DNA of 64,000 nt, from contig NZ_JAUSNR010000046.1 of assembly GCF_030656345.1 (NCBI RefSeq), positions 29,022-93,021 of the forward strand. The letters run 5' to 3'. Below the pieces are notes generated by a model. It saw only the letters and a list, made by a program, of their open reading frames with translations. It did no database searches and was not told the origin of the DNA. Numbering within the stretch: the stretch's first letter is position 1; every line of letters begins with the position of its first letter. Positions 17,165-26,264 of the stretch are shown piece by piece. The translations under genes and the position numbers were made by a program. Source of the DNA: Pseudotabrizicola sp. (GTDB lineage Bacteria; Pseudomonadota; Alphaproteobacteria; Rhodobacterales; Rhodobacteraceae).

Positions 17165-18105
17165 CCATGAAACTTCTGGGCAGCGCAAAAAACGCAATGG
17201 AAGAAACCATCGAAGCCGCGATCCGCGAAGCGCCCTTGTTCAACGGCGGTCAGACCATGGTCTACGGCATGGTGTCGGGCGGCATTTCCAACGAGAACTG
17301 GCGCGTGCGCAACACGGCAGGCCCGGGCGACTGGTTCGTAAAGGTTCCCGGCGCGGGCACCGAGATGTTCATTGACCGCGCGACGGCGCTGGACGCCTCA
17401 CGCAAGGCGGCTCAGGCAGGTCTGGGGCCAAAGGTGCATGACGACCTGGCCGCGCGCGGGATAGAGATCAATGATTTCCTGCACGACAGACGCCCCTCCA
17501 ATCACAGCGATTTCCGCGATCTGGGCATGTGCAAGGCCGCAATGGGCGCGTATCGCATCATGCATGGGCTGCCGCCGCTGCAGCTGACAAAGACGATTTT
17601 CGACATGATCGACGAACATCTGGCGCAGATAAAAGAACTTGGTGCGCCGATGTATAAGGATGCAGACTGGCTGCGCATCAACACCGATCTGGCGCGCGAT
17701 GCCATGCACGCCTCGGGCCTTGATCTTGTTACCTCGTTCAACGATCCGATGCCCGGAAATTTCATGATCGGCAAAGACGGGTCCATCATGCTCATCGATT
17801 ATGAATATGCGTCGATGAATGACCGCTGCTACGATTTGGGGATTTGGTTTGGTGAAATGTTTTTCAGGCCGGAACGAGAACTTGAACTGATCGAAGAATA
17901 TTTCGGCACGGTGACGCCTGAGATTGTTTCACGTATCACGGTGCACAAGGCCCTGGCAGACGTGAAGTGGTGCTTGTGGTCTATGGTGCAACTGAAAGTG
18001 TCGCGCCTTGACTTTGATTTCCATAAATATGGCATGTGGAAAAAAATGCGCGCACGGTCAGTGTTTGAACACCCCGATTGGTCGCTTCACCTGTGCAGAC
18101 TTTAG
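17161..18105 (+). CDS. Choline-kinase-like phosphotransferase, copy 2
   Basis: A 314-residue APH/choline kinase-fold protein. The N-lobe shows MVSGGISNENWRV and a lysine in WFVKVPG that can bind ATP. The catalytic loop is FNDPMPGN (Asp and Asn kept, His replaced by Phe), then LIDYEYASMNDRCYDLG, the choline/ethanolamine-kinase form of the metal motif. It is clearly the more canonical of the tandem pair. ATGA overlap with copy 1 shows coupled translation and perhaps a heteromer. It ends the operon; the next 438 bases hold no gene. Confidence 0.8.
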   Translation: MTMKLLGSAKNAMEETIEAAIREAPLFNGGQTMVYGMVSGGISNENWRVRNTAGPGDWFVKVPGAGTEMFIDRATALDASRKAAQAGLGPKVHDDLAARGIEINDFLHDRRPSNHSDFRDLGMCKAAMGAYRIMHGLPPLQLTKTIFDMIDEHLAQIKELGAPMYKDADWLRINTDLARDAMHASGLDLVTSFNDPMPGNFMIGKDGSIMLIDYEYASMNDRCYDLGIWFGEMFFRPERELELIEEYFGTVTPEIVSRITVHKALADVKWCLWSMVQLKVSRLDFDFHKYGMWKKMRARSVFEHPDWSLHLCRL

Positions 18106-18543
18106 GATCATAGCCCCTTCCACTTCGTATGTGGCGGGATCAGTCCCGGCAGCCGCGAGACATCCACAGCACGGCGGTCATCCAGCAGTGTCGGTCCGAG
18201 CGTGAACTGACCCCGAAATCATCCGCCCCCTAGCTCACCTTGGCCTAGCCCCAGGTGGTCGAGCCTTTTGTTGCGGGCGGCGACAGCAACAGGCATCGGG
18301 TGGACACAGGTGCAGCCGAACAGCATCAGCCCGCCCGGCAGATCGCGCCCGGCCCGCGCGTGCAGCGCGGTTTTCTGCCCCGCAGCATCAGCAAAGCCGG
18401 TGCTGACGGCACAGCGTGCGGTCAACGCCGGTCAAGCCTCAGCCAGCAGCGGCAGATGTGTGGCTGCTGGCGGTGAGATGGGTGATCAGCTGGGCCAGCC
18501 AATGATCGGGCGGCGTCCTGCTATGCCCCCTTGGTGCCGGTCC
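18106..18543. other. Intergenic region without a recognisable gene
   Basis: These 438 bases lie between two convergent operons. Short open frames exist on both strands, but none begins with a credible ribosome site or resembles a family I know. Codon composition is uneven and the stretch could be a decayed gene. I see no strong terminator hairpin, although both operons must end here. Confidence 0.5.
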
Positions 18544-20646
18544 TTACGATGGCAGGCGTGAGGGCAATGGCTCCAGCCGTGCCACTTCGCGGCGAAAGGC
18601 GGGGGTGTCGCTGCGGTCCTCGGGCTGGTCCAGCTCTTCGGCAAAGCGGCGACCGGCATAGGTGGCCCAGGCAATCGGGCCGGGGGCGGCAGCATCGCCG
18701 ATCAGCTTGACCGAAAGGATACCGGCATCGGCCCATTCGCCCTGACGGGCGCGCAGATCGTGATACAGGCTGTCATGTGGGATGCGAGATGTGACCATGA
18801 CCACGGCATCGGCTTGCAGGGTGCTTTGCGCTCCGGTCCATGTGCAGCCCAGCATGACTTGGGTTGCGGTGATGGCCTCGGGCGCTTTGCTGGTGTGGAC
18901 TGTGACGCCCAGCTCCAGCAGGCGGCGCATGATGATGGCCTGTTCCAGCGTGTTTTCGGCCCATTCGGCGACTTTTGTGGCGGGGGAGATGAAATCGACG
19001 CGGCAGCCGCGCGCGACCAGCACCTCGGCGATGACCGAGCCCATGTAGAAATGGTCATCATCATAGAGCGTGACGCGCCCGCCCATCGGGCCGTTGCCAT
19101 CCATGATGTCATCGGGGGAAAATACCGGCATCGCGGGATCGGTCGGGATCGGACGCAGGTGCAGACGGGCCACCGCATCGCGCCGCCAGTCGGCCCCGGT
19201 GGCAATGGCCACATGCTGCGCGCCCATGGCCAGCACGTCACCTGCCGTCAGGCGGCTGTCGCGGTAGATCTCGGCATTGGTCAGGGGGGCAAGCTGCCCG
19301 GTGCGGAAATCGGCGACCCTTCCCCAGGCCGACAGACCGGGCAAGGAGCGTTCGCGGGCGACCCGGCCACCGAGTGTGGTCGTCGCCTCGGCCAGCGTGA
19401 CGTGGTAGCCGCGTTTTGCGGCCTGCAATGCCGCTTCCAGCCCGGTAGGACCGGCACCGACGATCAAAACGGTGTCGGAAGCGCCCTTGGCCCGTGCCCG
19501 TTCCGGGTGCCAGCCTTTGCGCCATTCCTCCATGAAGGCCGTGTTCTGGGTGCAGCGGCTGATGCCGCCGGTCATGTCGCCCGAAACGCAGATGTTGCAG
19601 CCGATACATTCGCGGATGTCGTCGAACCGGCCCTCTTCGATCTTTTTCGGCAGGAACGGATCGGCAATCGAGGGCCGCGCCGCGCCGATGAAGTCGAGGA
19701 TGCCGGAGCGGATCTGGCGGACCATGGCATCGGCAGAGGTGAAGCGGCCAACGCCGACCACGGGTTTGCTGGTCAGCGCTTTGATGCCGCGCACCAGATC
19801 TTCCTGTGCCGCTTCGGGTTTGAAGCGCGAGGTGCCGGAACACGCCTCCCAAGTACCATGGGCAAGATCCCAGATGTCGGGCAGATCGCCGTGCATTTCG
19901 ATGAAATCGCGCAGCTCGGCATTGGAAAACCCAAAAGCCCCCGCCTCGTGCAGCGACAGGCGCAGCGAGATGGCCAGCTCACCCTTGGTTTCCTCGCGCG
20001 CCTCCTCCACGATTTCGCGCAGGAAGCGGGCGCGGTTTTCCAGGCTTCCACCGTATTCATCGGTGCGGTGGTTGGTTGCGCGGGAGAGGAAATGTTGCAG
20101 GATGCCGAAACCATGCGCGCCGTAAAGGCAGATCAGGTCAAAGCCCGCCGTCTGGCTGCGGCGGAAAGCGTTGCGGAACCAGCGGCGTAGATCGCGGATA
20201 TCCTCCCGGTCCATGGTGCGGGCCTGCACCGGATCGGAGGTGAAGGTGAGGATCGGGCCGCCGCTGACCGCCAACGGCACCTCACGGCTGTAAAGATTGG
20301 GGCCGTTGATGCCGGAATAGGCCAGTTGAATCCCCGCCAGCGCGCCATGTGATTTCATCGCATCGGCCATCGCGGCAAGCGCGGGAATATCCTTATCCTC
20401 CCACAGATGCTGTTCGATGAACGGGGTGATCTCAGAGCTGGGATGGATCTCGGTCTGTTCGGTAAAGATCACGCCCCAGCCGCCCTCGGCCTTGGTGCGG
20501 CGCATCTCGGCCACGGCGGAAGGGTCGCGGTACCCGCCGCCATTGCAGTGCGGCACCTGATAGAAGCGGTTCTTGGCGGTTTTCGGGCCGACCCGGAGCG
20601 GCTCGAACAGGATATCATAGCGGCTGTCGCGGACATCTTTCGGCAT
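18544..20646 (-). CDS. Fe-S flavoprotein amine dehydrogenase, trimethylamine/histamine dehydrogenase family
   Basis: A 700-residue enzyme: an N-terminal TIM barrel of the old-yellow-enzyme type (to about residue 345), a 4Fe-4S site, and a C-terminal FAD/ADP-binding region starting at VLIVGAGPTGLEAA near 393. Cys34 in YQVPHC matches the cysteine that holds 6-S-cysteinyl-FMN in trimethylamine dehydrogenase, and Cys347, 350, 353 and 365 match its cluster ligands. Tyr175 and His178 (YGAHGF) match its active-site pair. The trimethylamine cage is changed: Gln64 for Tyr60 and Asp357 for Trp355, with Trp266 probably kept, as I recall for histamine dehydrogenase. ATG 20646 is preferred over GTG 20652. 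It follows the amidase gene at the GTGA junction. Confidence 0.88.
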   Translation of the reverse strand: MPKDVRDSRYDILFEPLRVGPKTAKNRFYQVPHCNGGGYRDPSAVAEMRRTKAEGGWGVIFTEQTEIHPSSEITPFIEQHLWEDKDIPALAAMADAMKSHGALAGIQLAYSGINGPNLYSREVPLAVSGGPILTFTSDPVQARTMDREDIRDLRRWFRNAFRRSQTAGFDLICLYGAHGFGILQHFLSRATNHRTDEYGGSLENRARFLREIVEEAREETKGELAISLRLSLHEAGAFGFSNAELRDFIEMHGDLPDIWDLAHGTWEACSGTSRFKPEAAQEDLVRGIKALTSKPVVGVGRFTSADAMVRQIRSGILDFIGAARPSIADPFLPKKIEEGRFDDIRECIGCNICVSGDMTGGISRCTQNTAFMEEWRKGWHPERARAKGASDTVLIVGAGPTGLEAALQAAKRGYHVTLAEATTTLGGRVARERSLPGLSAWGRVADFRTGQLAPLTNAEIYRDSRLTAGDVLAMGAQHVAIATGADWRRDAVARLHLRPIPTDPAMPVFSPDDIMDGNGPMGGRVTLYDDDHFYMGSVIAEVLVARGCRVDFISPATKVAEWAENTLEQAIIMRRLLELGVTVHTSKAPEAITATQVMLGCTWTGAQSTLQADAVVMVTSRIPHDSLYHDLRARQGEWADAGILSVKLIGDAAAPGPIAWATYAGRRFAEELDQPEDRSDTPAFRREVARLEPLPSRLPS

Positions 20647-20648
20647 GG

Positions 20649-21404
20649 TCACATCGTCCTGAAATCGGCAGATTGGGTGGACAGCCGGGCCGGATCACGT
20701 GGCGGCAGATCGGCGATCAGCAAAGCCGGGTGTTCGCCCGCCAACGCGAGGGTTTCGCCATGTGGGCCGGTGATCTGACTGCCGCCGGTGTAGGTCAGAT
20801 CGCCCTCGGACCCGCAGTAATTGGCATAGGCAATGGCGATGCCGTGATTGGCGGCCATGGCGGGCACGGTAACACGCGGGACATGGGTGAAAGGGTGCAT
20901 GTTGGCGGTGGGGCACAGGATGACACTGACGCCCTGCGCGGCCAGTGCATTGATATGCGGCGCGAATTCGATGTCATAGCAGATCAGCAGCGCGAATGTG
21001 TGCCCGGCGAGGTCAAAGGTCACATAGCCGGTGCCGGGCGTATAGAGCGCCTGCTCGCGCGGGCCGTAAAGCTGGATCTTGCGGTAATTGGCAAGGATGG
21101 TGCCGTCGGGGCCGATACAGAGCGCGGAATTGTAAAGGGCCTCGCCGTCGCGTTCGGCATAGCCGATGGCAAGCGCACAACCTGCGTCACGTGCGGCGGC
21201 GGCGAGGCGCGCCAGTTCTGGCGCATCGGCGGCAAGGCCCCGGGACGGGATATCGGGCTGATTGTAGCCCGGCAGCCAGATCTCGGGGAGGACGAGAACG
21301 GAAGCGTTCACCCGACCTGCGGCGGCAAGGGCAGCTGTTGCCTGTGACAGGCCGGTTTCCAGATCAGAGGCGGGCGATGGCCCTTGCCAGACAGCGATGC
21401 GCAT
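20649..21404 (-). CDS. Carbon-nitrogen hydrolase (nitrilase superfamily amidase)
   Basis: A 251-residue nitrilase-fold enzyme. The catalytic triad is Glu41 in LPEIWLPGYN, Lys109 in NYRKIQLYG and Cys142 in LLICYDIEF. These sequences fit the amidase/carbamoylputrescine amidase-like branches rather than true nitrilases. It hydrolyses a C-N amide bond of a small substrate in the cytoplasm. Its stop lies within the start of the amine dehydrogenase gene, so the two are co-translated. The binding-protein gene lies 88 bases upstream, so all seven genes from 18544 to 25337 are probably one operon. Confidence 0.9.
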   Translation of the reverse strand: MRIAVWQGPSPASDLETGLSQATAALAAAGRVNASVLVLPEIWLPGYNQPDIPSRGLAADAPELARLAAAARDAGCALAIGYAERDGEALYNSALCIGPDGTILANYRKIQLYGPREQALYTPGTGYVTFDLAGHTFALLICYDIEFAPHINALAAQGVSVILCPTANMHPFTHVPRVTVPAMAANHGIAIAYANYCGSEGDLTYTGGSQITGPHGETLALAGEHPALLIADLPPRDPARLSTQSADFRTM

Positions 21405-21492
21405 GATGCAAACCCCGGGGGCGCTGCCCCCGGACCCCCGGGATATTTGTGAACAGATGAAAGGGGGCCAGCATGCCCGGCCCCCGGCGGGT

Positions 21493-22521
21493 TCATTTTT
21501 TCAGGTTGATCCAGATCGCATCGTAGAGTTTCTGGGTGTCTTCATCGCAGACTTCGGCAAAGACGCCGGGGGTCGTGCCTGCGGGCGGGTTGTTTTCCGG
21601 GCTGGTGCGGATCGCCTCATCAAGGAACGGCTCCACCCCCGACACGCCTGAGGTATAGGCCGCGTAATTCGTCACCGCGGCGGCGTTTTCAGGCTCCAGC
21701 AGGAAGTTCATGAAGGTGATCGCATTGGCGCGGTTCGGCGCGTCTTTCAGCAGCACCACATTGTCCATCCACAGCACATGGCCTTCGGTCGGGTAGCTGT
21801 ATTCGACATTCGCGCCCTCGGCCCGGGCCTTGGCGGAAAAGCCGTTGTAGATCATGCCTGCCGCCGCATCGCCGGAGACCATCACATCCTTGGCGGTGTC
21901 AGAGCCGAAGCTGGCCCAGTGCTGCTTTGCCGCCACCAGCATTTCGGCCAGCGCGCGCAACTGGTCGCGGTCGGTCGAGCATTGCGGGATGCCGAGGTAC
22001 AGCGAGCCAAGGATCAGCACCTCGTTCTGGCTGTCGAGCACGTTAATCTTGCCGCGCAGTTCTTCTGGCGGGTCGAAGATCACGCCAAGGCTGGAGATGT
22101 CGCCGGTATAAACCCCGCGGTTCACCGCAAAGGAGGTGGAGCCCCATTGATAGGGGATCGACGAGCTGCGGCCCGGATCGAAGGGCACATCGAGCCATTG
22201 CGGCGCGATATTGGGCAGGTTTGGCATCTCTTCCGCCGTGAAGGTGTCGAGCATGCCGCTTTCGGCCATGATTTCCACCATGAAATCGGCAGGCACGGCC
22301 ACGTCATACTGGCCCAGCTTGCCGGCCTTGAGGCTGGCGAGCATGGATTCGTTGCTGTCATAGGTGTCGATGGTTACCTTGATGCCGGTCTCGGCGGTGA
22401 ATTTGTCGACCAGCTCCTGCGGGATGTATTCAAACCAGTGATAGACCGACAGCGTGCCTTCGGCTTGGGCGGCACTGGCCAGCAGGCACAGAGCGGAGGT
22501 CGTGGATATGAGGCGTTTCAT
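21493..22521 (-). CDS. Polyamine-type ABC transporter substrate-binding protein (PotD/PotF-like)
   Basis: A 342-residue periplasmic protein with a Sec signal peptide (MKRLISTTSALCLLASAAQA, then EGTLSVYHWFEYIP). The opening LSVYHWFEYIPQEL and the phrases VPADFMVEIM and INVLDSQNEV match spermidine/putrescine-binding proteins. An aromatic cage and acidic residues typical of amine ligands can be expected from GSTSFAVN and MIYNGFSAKA, but residue-level identity with PotF was not checked. The ligand is probably a cationic amine, matching the amine dehydrogenase downstream. Confidence 0.88.
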   Translation of the reverse strand: MKRLISTTSALCLLASAAQAEGTLSVYHWFEYIPQELVDKFTAETGIKVTIDTYDSNESMLASLKAGKLGQYDVAVPADFMVEIMAESGMLDTFTAEEMPNLPNIAPQWLDVPFDPGRSSSIPYQWGSTSFAVNRGVYTGDISSLGVIFDPPEELRGKINVLDSQNEVLILGSLYLGIPQCSTDRDQLRALAEMLVAAKQHWASFGSDTAKDVMVSGDAAAGMIYNGFSAKARAEGANVEYSYPTEGHVLWMDNVVLLKDAPNRANAITFMNFLLEPENAAAVTNYAAYTSGVSGVEPFLDEAIRTSPENNPPAGTTPGVFAEVCDEDTQKLYDAIWINLKK

Positions 22522-22549
22522 GGGGCACTCCTTGTTGGGCGGGATTGGT

Positions 22550-23356
22550 TTACGGGCTCTGACGGCCCTTGCGGTTGATCAGGTAGGACAGGGTGACAAA
22601 GAGGATCGAGACGCCCAGCATCAGCGTGGAAATCGCCATGATGTTGGGCTTGATCCCCTGTTTGACCGAACCGAAGATCGCGGTCGGCAGGGTTTCCATA
22701 CCCGCACCCTTGACGAAATTGGTGATGATGAAATCGTCAAGGCTGATGATGAAGGCGAGCAGGTAGCCAGAGATCACGCCGGGGGCCATCAGCGGCAACA
22801 GCACCAGCCAGAACGACTGCGCGCGGGTAGCGTAGAGGTCGCGGGCCGCGGCCTCAAAACTGCCGTCGATGCCCTGCAGGCGGGCAGCGATGGGCAGGTA
22901 GGCGAAGGGGATGCAGAAGGTGATGTGTGCGATCAGGATGGTCAGATAGCCGGTGGTAAAGCCGATCATGGTGAAAAAGATCAGCGTGGCGACAGCGATC
23001 ACGATTTCCGGCACCATCAGCGGCAGGTTGATCAGGGCAAAGGTCAGCGACCGGCCCTTGAACTTGCCCGCCCGCAGCATGGCCAGAGCGGCAGCGGTGG
23101 CGATGCCGGTGGCAATCGTCGCGGCCAGCACCGCGATGGTCAGCGAGTTCCACGCGGCGGCGCGAAAGCGCGGGGCCTCGGGCCCGGTGAACACATCCAC
23201 GTACCAGCGCAGCGACACCCCGCCCCAGTTGGTCAGAGAGGGGCTGTCGTTGAAGGAATAGATCATCACCACGATCAGCGGCGCATAAAGGATGATCAGG
23301 CAAAGCATGGCGATGCTGAAAAAGCCCGGGTAATGGCGGACGGATCGCAGGGCCAT
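22550..23356 (-). CDS. Polyamine-type ABC transporter permease, PotC-like
   Basis: A 268-residue membrane protein with about six helices; it begins [20 protein letters not shown] and includes [14 protein letters not shown] and the EAA loop [18 protein letters not shown] 23356 overlaps the stop of the PotB-like gene by one base. A longer open frame upstream in the same phase is a shadow of potB and is rejected. It pairs with the PotB-like subunit to form the channel. Confidence 0.92.
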   Translation of the reverse strand: MALRSVRHYPGFFSIAMLCLIILYAPLIVVMIYSFNDSPSLTNWGGVSLRWYVDVFTGPEAPRFRAAAWNSLTIAVLAATIATGIATAAALAMLRAGKFKGRSLTFALINLPLMVPEIVIAVATLIFFTMIGFTTGYLTILIAHITFCIPFAYLPIAARLQGIDGSFEAAARDLYATRAQSFWLVLLPLMAPGVISGYLLAFIISLDDFIITNFVKGAGMETLPTAIFGSVKQGIKPNIMAISTLMLGVSILFVTLSYLINRKGRQSP

Positions 23357-24279
23357 CAGCGTGCCTCCGCCCGGGACGTGCTGCGCGCATAGAGCATGAG
23401 CAGGATCAGCACGAGGCTCATCAGGATCATCGACACCGCAGCCCCAAACGGCCAGTTGCCGAGCGAGCGTTTGAACTGTTCTTCGATCAGCGAGCCGATC
23501 ATGAAGTTCTTGGCCCCGCCCAGCAGGTTGGGGGCCAGAAACGCGCCCAGCGACGGGATGAAAACCAGCAGGCAGCCGGCGATGATGCCGGGTTTGACGA
23601 TGGGCAGCACGATGTCGCGCAAGGTGACCCAACGGCTGGCGTAGAGATCGGCGGCGGCTTCAGAGAGGGCGAAGTTATAGCGCTCGACCGCTGCATAGAT
23701 CGGCAGCACCATGAAGGGCAGATAGCTGTAGAACAGGCCCAGCTGCACGGCAAAGTTGGTGTTGATCATGCCGAGCGGTTCAGAGATCAGGCCCACGACC
23801 ATCAGCGCGTCGTTCAGCGGGCCGTTTTCGCGGATCAGGAAGCGCAAGGAGACCGTGCGGATCAGCAGGTTCACCCAATAGGGCACCGTGATCAGGAACA
23901 GCCAGACCCCACGCGTGGCGGCCGGGCGGGTTGCGATGAACCATGCGGTGGGAAAGCCGATCAGCAGGCACAGGGTGGTGGCGGTGGCGGCCTGCGCGAT
24001 CGAGCGGCCAAAGACGCTGATGTAGGTCCATTCCAGCGAGGGCGGCTCGTCGCCGAACAGGCCCCGGTTTATGAAGAACTGGTCATAGGCGGCAAGCGAG
24101 AATTCCCAGATCACGCCACCGCGCATTTCCTTGGTCAGGAAAGAGTAGACCGCCATCAGCGCGACGGGCAGGATCAGGAAGACCCCGATCACCAGCCATG
24201 TCGGCAACAGCAGCGGCACGCGGGCGCTGCGATAGGTCGTCTCGGCACTGGTGCCGCTGTCGGGGGCCGCTCCGGCCAT
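23356..24279 (-). CDS. Polyamine-type ABC transporter permease, PotB-like
   Basis: A 307-residue inner-membrane permease. After a soluble N-terminal tail it has the helix [20 protein letters not shown], the [17 protein letters not shown] region typical of PotB-type proteins, and the EAA loop [20 protein letters not shown]. One-base overlaps on both sides join it to the ATPase and PotC-like genes. Confidence 0.92.
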   Translation of the reverse strand: MAGAAPDSGTSAETTYRSARVPLLLPTWLVIGVFLILPVALMAVYSFLTKEMRGGVIWEFSLAAYDQFFINRGLFGDEPPSLEWTYISVFGRSIAQAATATTLCLLIGFPTAWFIATRPAATRGVWLFLITVPYWVNLLIRTVSLRFLIRENGPLNDALMVVGLISEPLGMINTNFAVQLGLFYSYLPFMVLPIYAAVERYNFALSEAAADLYASRWVTLRDIVLPIVKPGIIAGCLLVFIPSLGAFLAPNLLGGAKNFMIGSLIEEQFKRSLGNWPFGAAVSMILMSLVLILLMLYARSTSRAEAR

Positions 24280-25337
24280 CAGTCGGCCAGAAGGCGCGCG
24301 GCACCTTCCTCCAGATACAGGCCGATGCGGGTGCCGGGTGTGGGCACTTCCGTCCGCGCGGCGTTCTGGATGCGGACCTGCAGCGGCGTGCCGCCATCCA
24401 GCCGGACCAGAATCTGCAGATCGGTACCGAGGTAGATCACCTGGTCCACCACAGCCTCCATCCCTGCGCCCAAGGGCACAATCGTCAGCCGCTCCGGCCG
24501 GATCGACAGGTGGTGACGGCCGGGGTCGTGGGTGGCGGTAGAACAGGTGATGGCATGACCTCCGGGCAGGATCACCTGCGCCTGATCGCCTGCGATGCTG
24601 GCAACGTCCACCTCCAGCAGATTGGTCTCGCCGATGAAATCGGCGACGAAACGGTTGACCGGGGTTTCGTAGATGTCACGCGGGGTGCCGATCTGCTGCA
24701 CATGGCCCGCGCTCATCACCGCGATGCGGTTTGACATCGTCAGCGCCTCTTCCTGATCGTGGGTCACGAAAATGAAGGTGATGCCGGTGTCTTGTTGCAG
24801 CTGTTTCAGCTCCATCCGCATGGCCTGCCGCAGTTTGAGATCCAGCGCCGAAAGCGGTTCATCCAGCAACAGCACCTTGGGTTGCGGGGCAAGGGCGCGG
24901 GCCAATGCCACGCGCTGCTGCTGGCCACCGGACAGCTGGGCGGGGAGGCGATCGGCAAAGCTGGACAAATGCACCATGTCCAGCATCTCGCCCGCCCTCT
25001 TTGTGCGGGTGGGCAGGTCAAAGCCCTTCATCTTCAAGCCGAACGCCACATTGTCGATCACCGACATATGCGGGAACAGGGCGTATTGCTGGAACACTGT
25101 GTTGACCGGGCGCAGGTTGGGGTCAAGCGTGGCGATGTTCTGGCCAAACAGCAGGATGTCGCCTTGTGTCACATCCTCGAACCCTGCGATCATCCGCAAC
25201 AATGTGGTCTTGCCACAGCCGGAGGGGCCGAGCAAAGTAAAGAACTCGTTGTCCATGATCGACAGTGACACGCCATGCAGCGCGGTAAAGGTGCCAAAGG
25301 TCTTGGTCACGGTGCGGATGTCGATGGCGGTCTGCAT
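24279..25337 (-). CDS. Polyamine-type ABC transporter ATP-binding protein, PotA-like
   Basis: A 352-residue ATPase with Walker A LLGPSGCGKTTLLRM, Q-loop VFQQYALFPHMSV, signature [15 protein letters not shown] and Walker B VLLLDEPLSALD, followed by the H-loop THDQEEA. The C-terminal TOBE region (about residue 270 on) is present. This is the first gene of the leftward amine operon; the divergent regulator starts 90 bases away. Confidence 0.93.
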   Translation of the reverse strand: MQTAIDIRTVTKTFGTFTALHGVSLSIMDNEFFTLLGPSGCGKTTLLRMIAGFEDVTQGDILLFGQNIATLDPNLRPVNTVFQQYALFPHMSVIDNVAFGLKMKGFDLPTRTKRAGEMLDMVHLSSFADRLPAQLSGGQQQRVALARALAPQPKVLLLDEPLSALDLKLRQAMRMELKQLQQDTGITFIFVTHDQEEALTMSNRIAVMSAGHVQQIGTPRDIYETPVNRFVADFIGETNLLEVDVASIAGDQAQVILPGGHAITCSTATHDPGRHHLSIRPERLTIVPLGAGMEAVVDQVIYLGTDLQILVRLDGGTPLQVRIQNAARTEVPTPGTRIGLYLEEGAARLLAD

Positions 25338-25392
25338 GCAGCTGGTCCATACCCCCGGAATATGCCATCAAACGCTAATTGCGGGATTTTCC

Positions 25393-25406
25393 GGGGTATA
25401 TACCCC
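25393..25406. promoter_or_regulatory. 14-bp perfect palindrome between Pot-type operon and LuxR gene
   Basis: GGGGTATATACCCC is a perfect palindrome in the 89-base divergent gap. A related half-palindrome, ATACCCCCGGAATAT, lies at 25349-25363, closer to the ATPase start. Both contain ATACCCC. They are good candidates for the binding site of the adjacent LuxR-type regulator or for overlapping promoters. Confidence 0.55.
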
Positions 25407-25426
25407 TAACGAGGTATGACAGTCGA

Positions 25427-26239
25427 ATGAAGGCTCTGCCCAATCTGGCCGAGGCGCAACTGGCCGAGACGATCCGCCTGCGGGGGCTGCCGGGATTTGA
25501 GCAGGCGCTGGCGACGTTCTTGCGGGCGGTCTGTGCGCCGGACAACCTGATCATCCTGGCCTATCGCTCTGCGGGGCCGCCGCTGGTGTTGTACCAACAG
25601 ACCGATCATCCGCAGGTGTTTGCCTCACTGGATCGCACCTACCTGGCCGGGGCCTACCGGCTGGACCCGTTTTACGACCTGCACCTGCGCCGTGCGCCTG
25701 CCGGGGCGTATCGCATTGCCGATATTGCGCCGGATGCGTTTCAGCGCAGCCGGTATTTCATCGAATACTACGACCAGACCACGCTGATCGACGAGATAAC
25801 TTTTGTGGCCTATCCTTCCCCTTGGGTCACGCTGAACATCTGTGTGGGGCGCGATGCGTCATCTGGCCGGGTGTTTTCGATGCGCGAGGCAGAGACCTGC
25901 AGCCGGATCGCGCCGATCATTCTGGCGCTGGTCGAGGCGCACTGGGCCAAAATCGCGCGGGCGACGGGGCCGGTGGAGAATACCCCCGCCCTGCTGGCCG
26001 ATGCCGCGCGGGCCGGGCATGGGCTCCATCTGTCGCCAAGACAGGCCGAGGTGGCGCTGCTGATCTTGCGTGGGCATTCCACCGTGTCGATCGGCTTGCG
26101 GCTGGGCCTTTCGGCGCAGACGGTCAAGGTGTTCCGCAAGCAGCTATATGCCCGCTGCAGGATCTCGTCACAGGCGGAACTGTTCGCGCTGATGCTTCCC
26201 CTGCTGAAAGACCGGCCAGAGCCGGGTCAAAGCGGCTGA
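25427..26239 (+). CDS. LuxR-family transcriptional regulator
   Basis: A 270-residue protein with a C-terminal LuxR-type helix-turn-helix: LSPRQAEVALLILRGHSTVSIGLRLGLSAQTVKVFRKQLY, where the typical last segment continues RISSQAELFAL. The first 200 residues are unrecognised; the usual acyl-homoserine-lactone pocket residues are not obvious, so a different ligand is likely. It is divergent from the amine uptake and oxidation operon and probably controls it. ATG 25427 is the preferred start although GAGG lies 12 bases upstream; an in-frame start at 25379 would run through the palindrome. Confidence 0.82.
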   Translation: MKALPNLAEAQLAETIRLRGLPGFEQALATFLRAVCAPDNLIILAYRSAGPPLVLYQQTDHPQVFASLDRTYLAGAYRLDPFYDLHLRRAPAGAYRIADIAPDAFQRSRYFIEYYDQTTLIDEITFVAYPSPWVTLNICVGRDASSGRVFSMREAETCSRIAPIILALVEAHWAKIARATGPVENTPALLADAARAGHGLHLSPRQAEVALLILRGHSTVSIGLRLGLSAQTVKVFRKQLYARCRISSQAELFALMLPLLKDRPEPGQSG

Positions 26240-26264
26240 TAAGTAATGCGCCCGCCGCAGAGTG

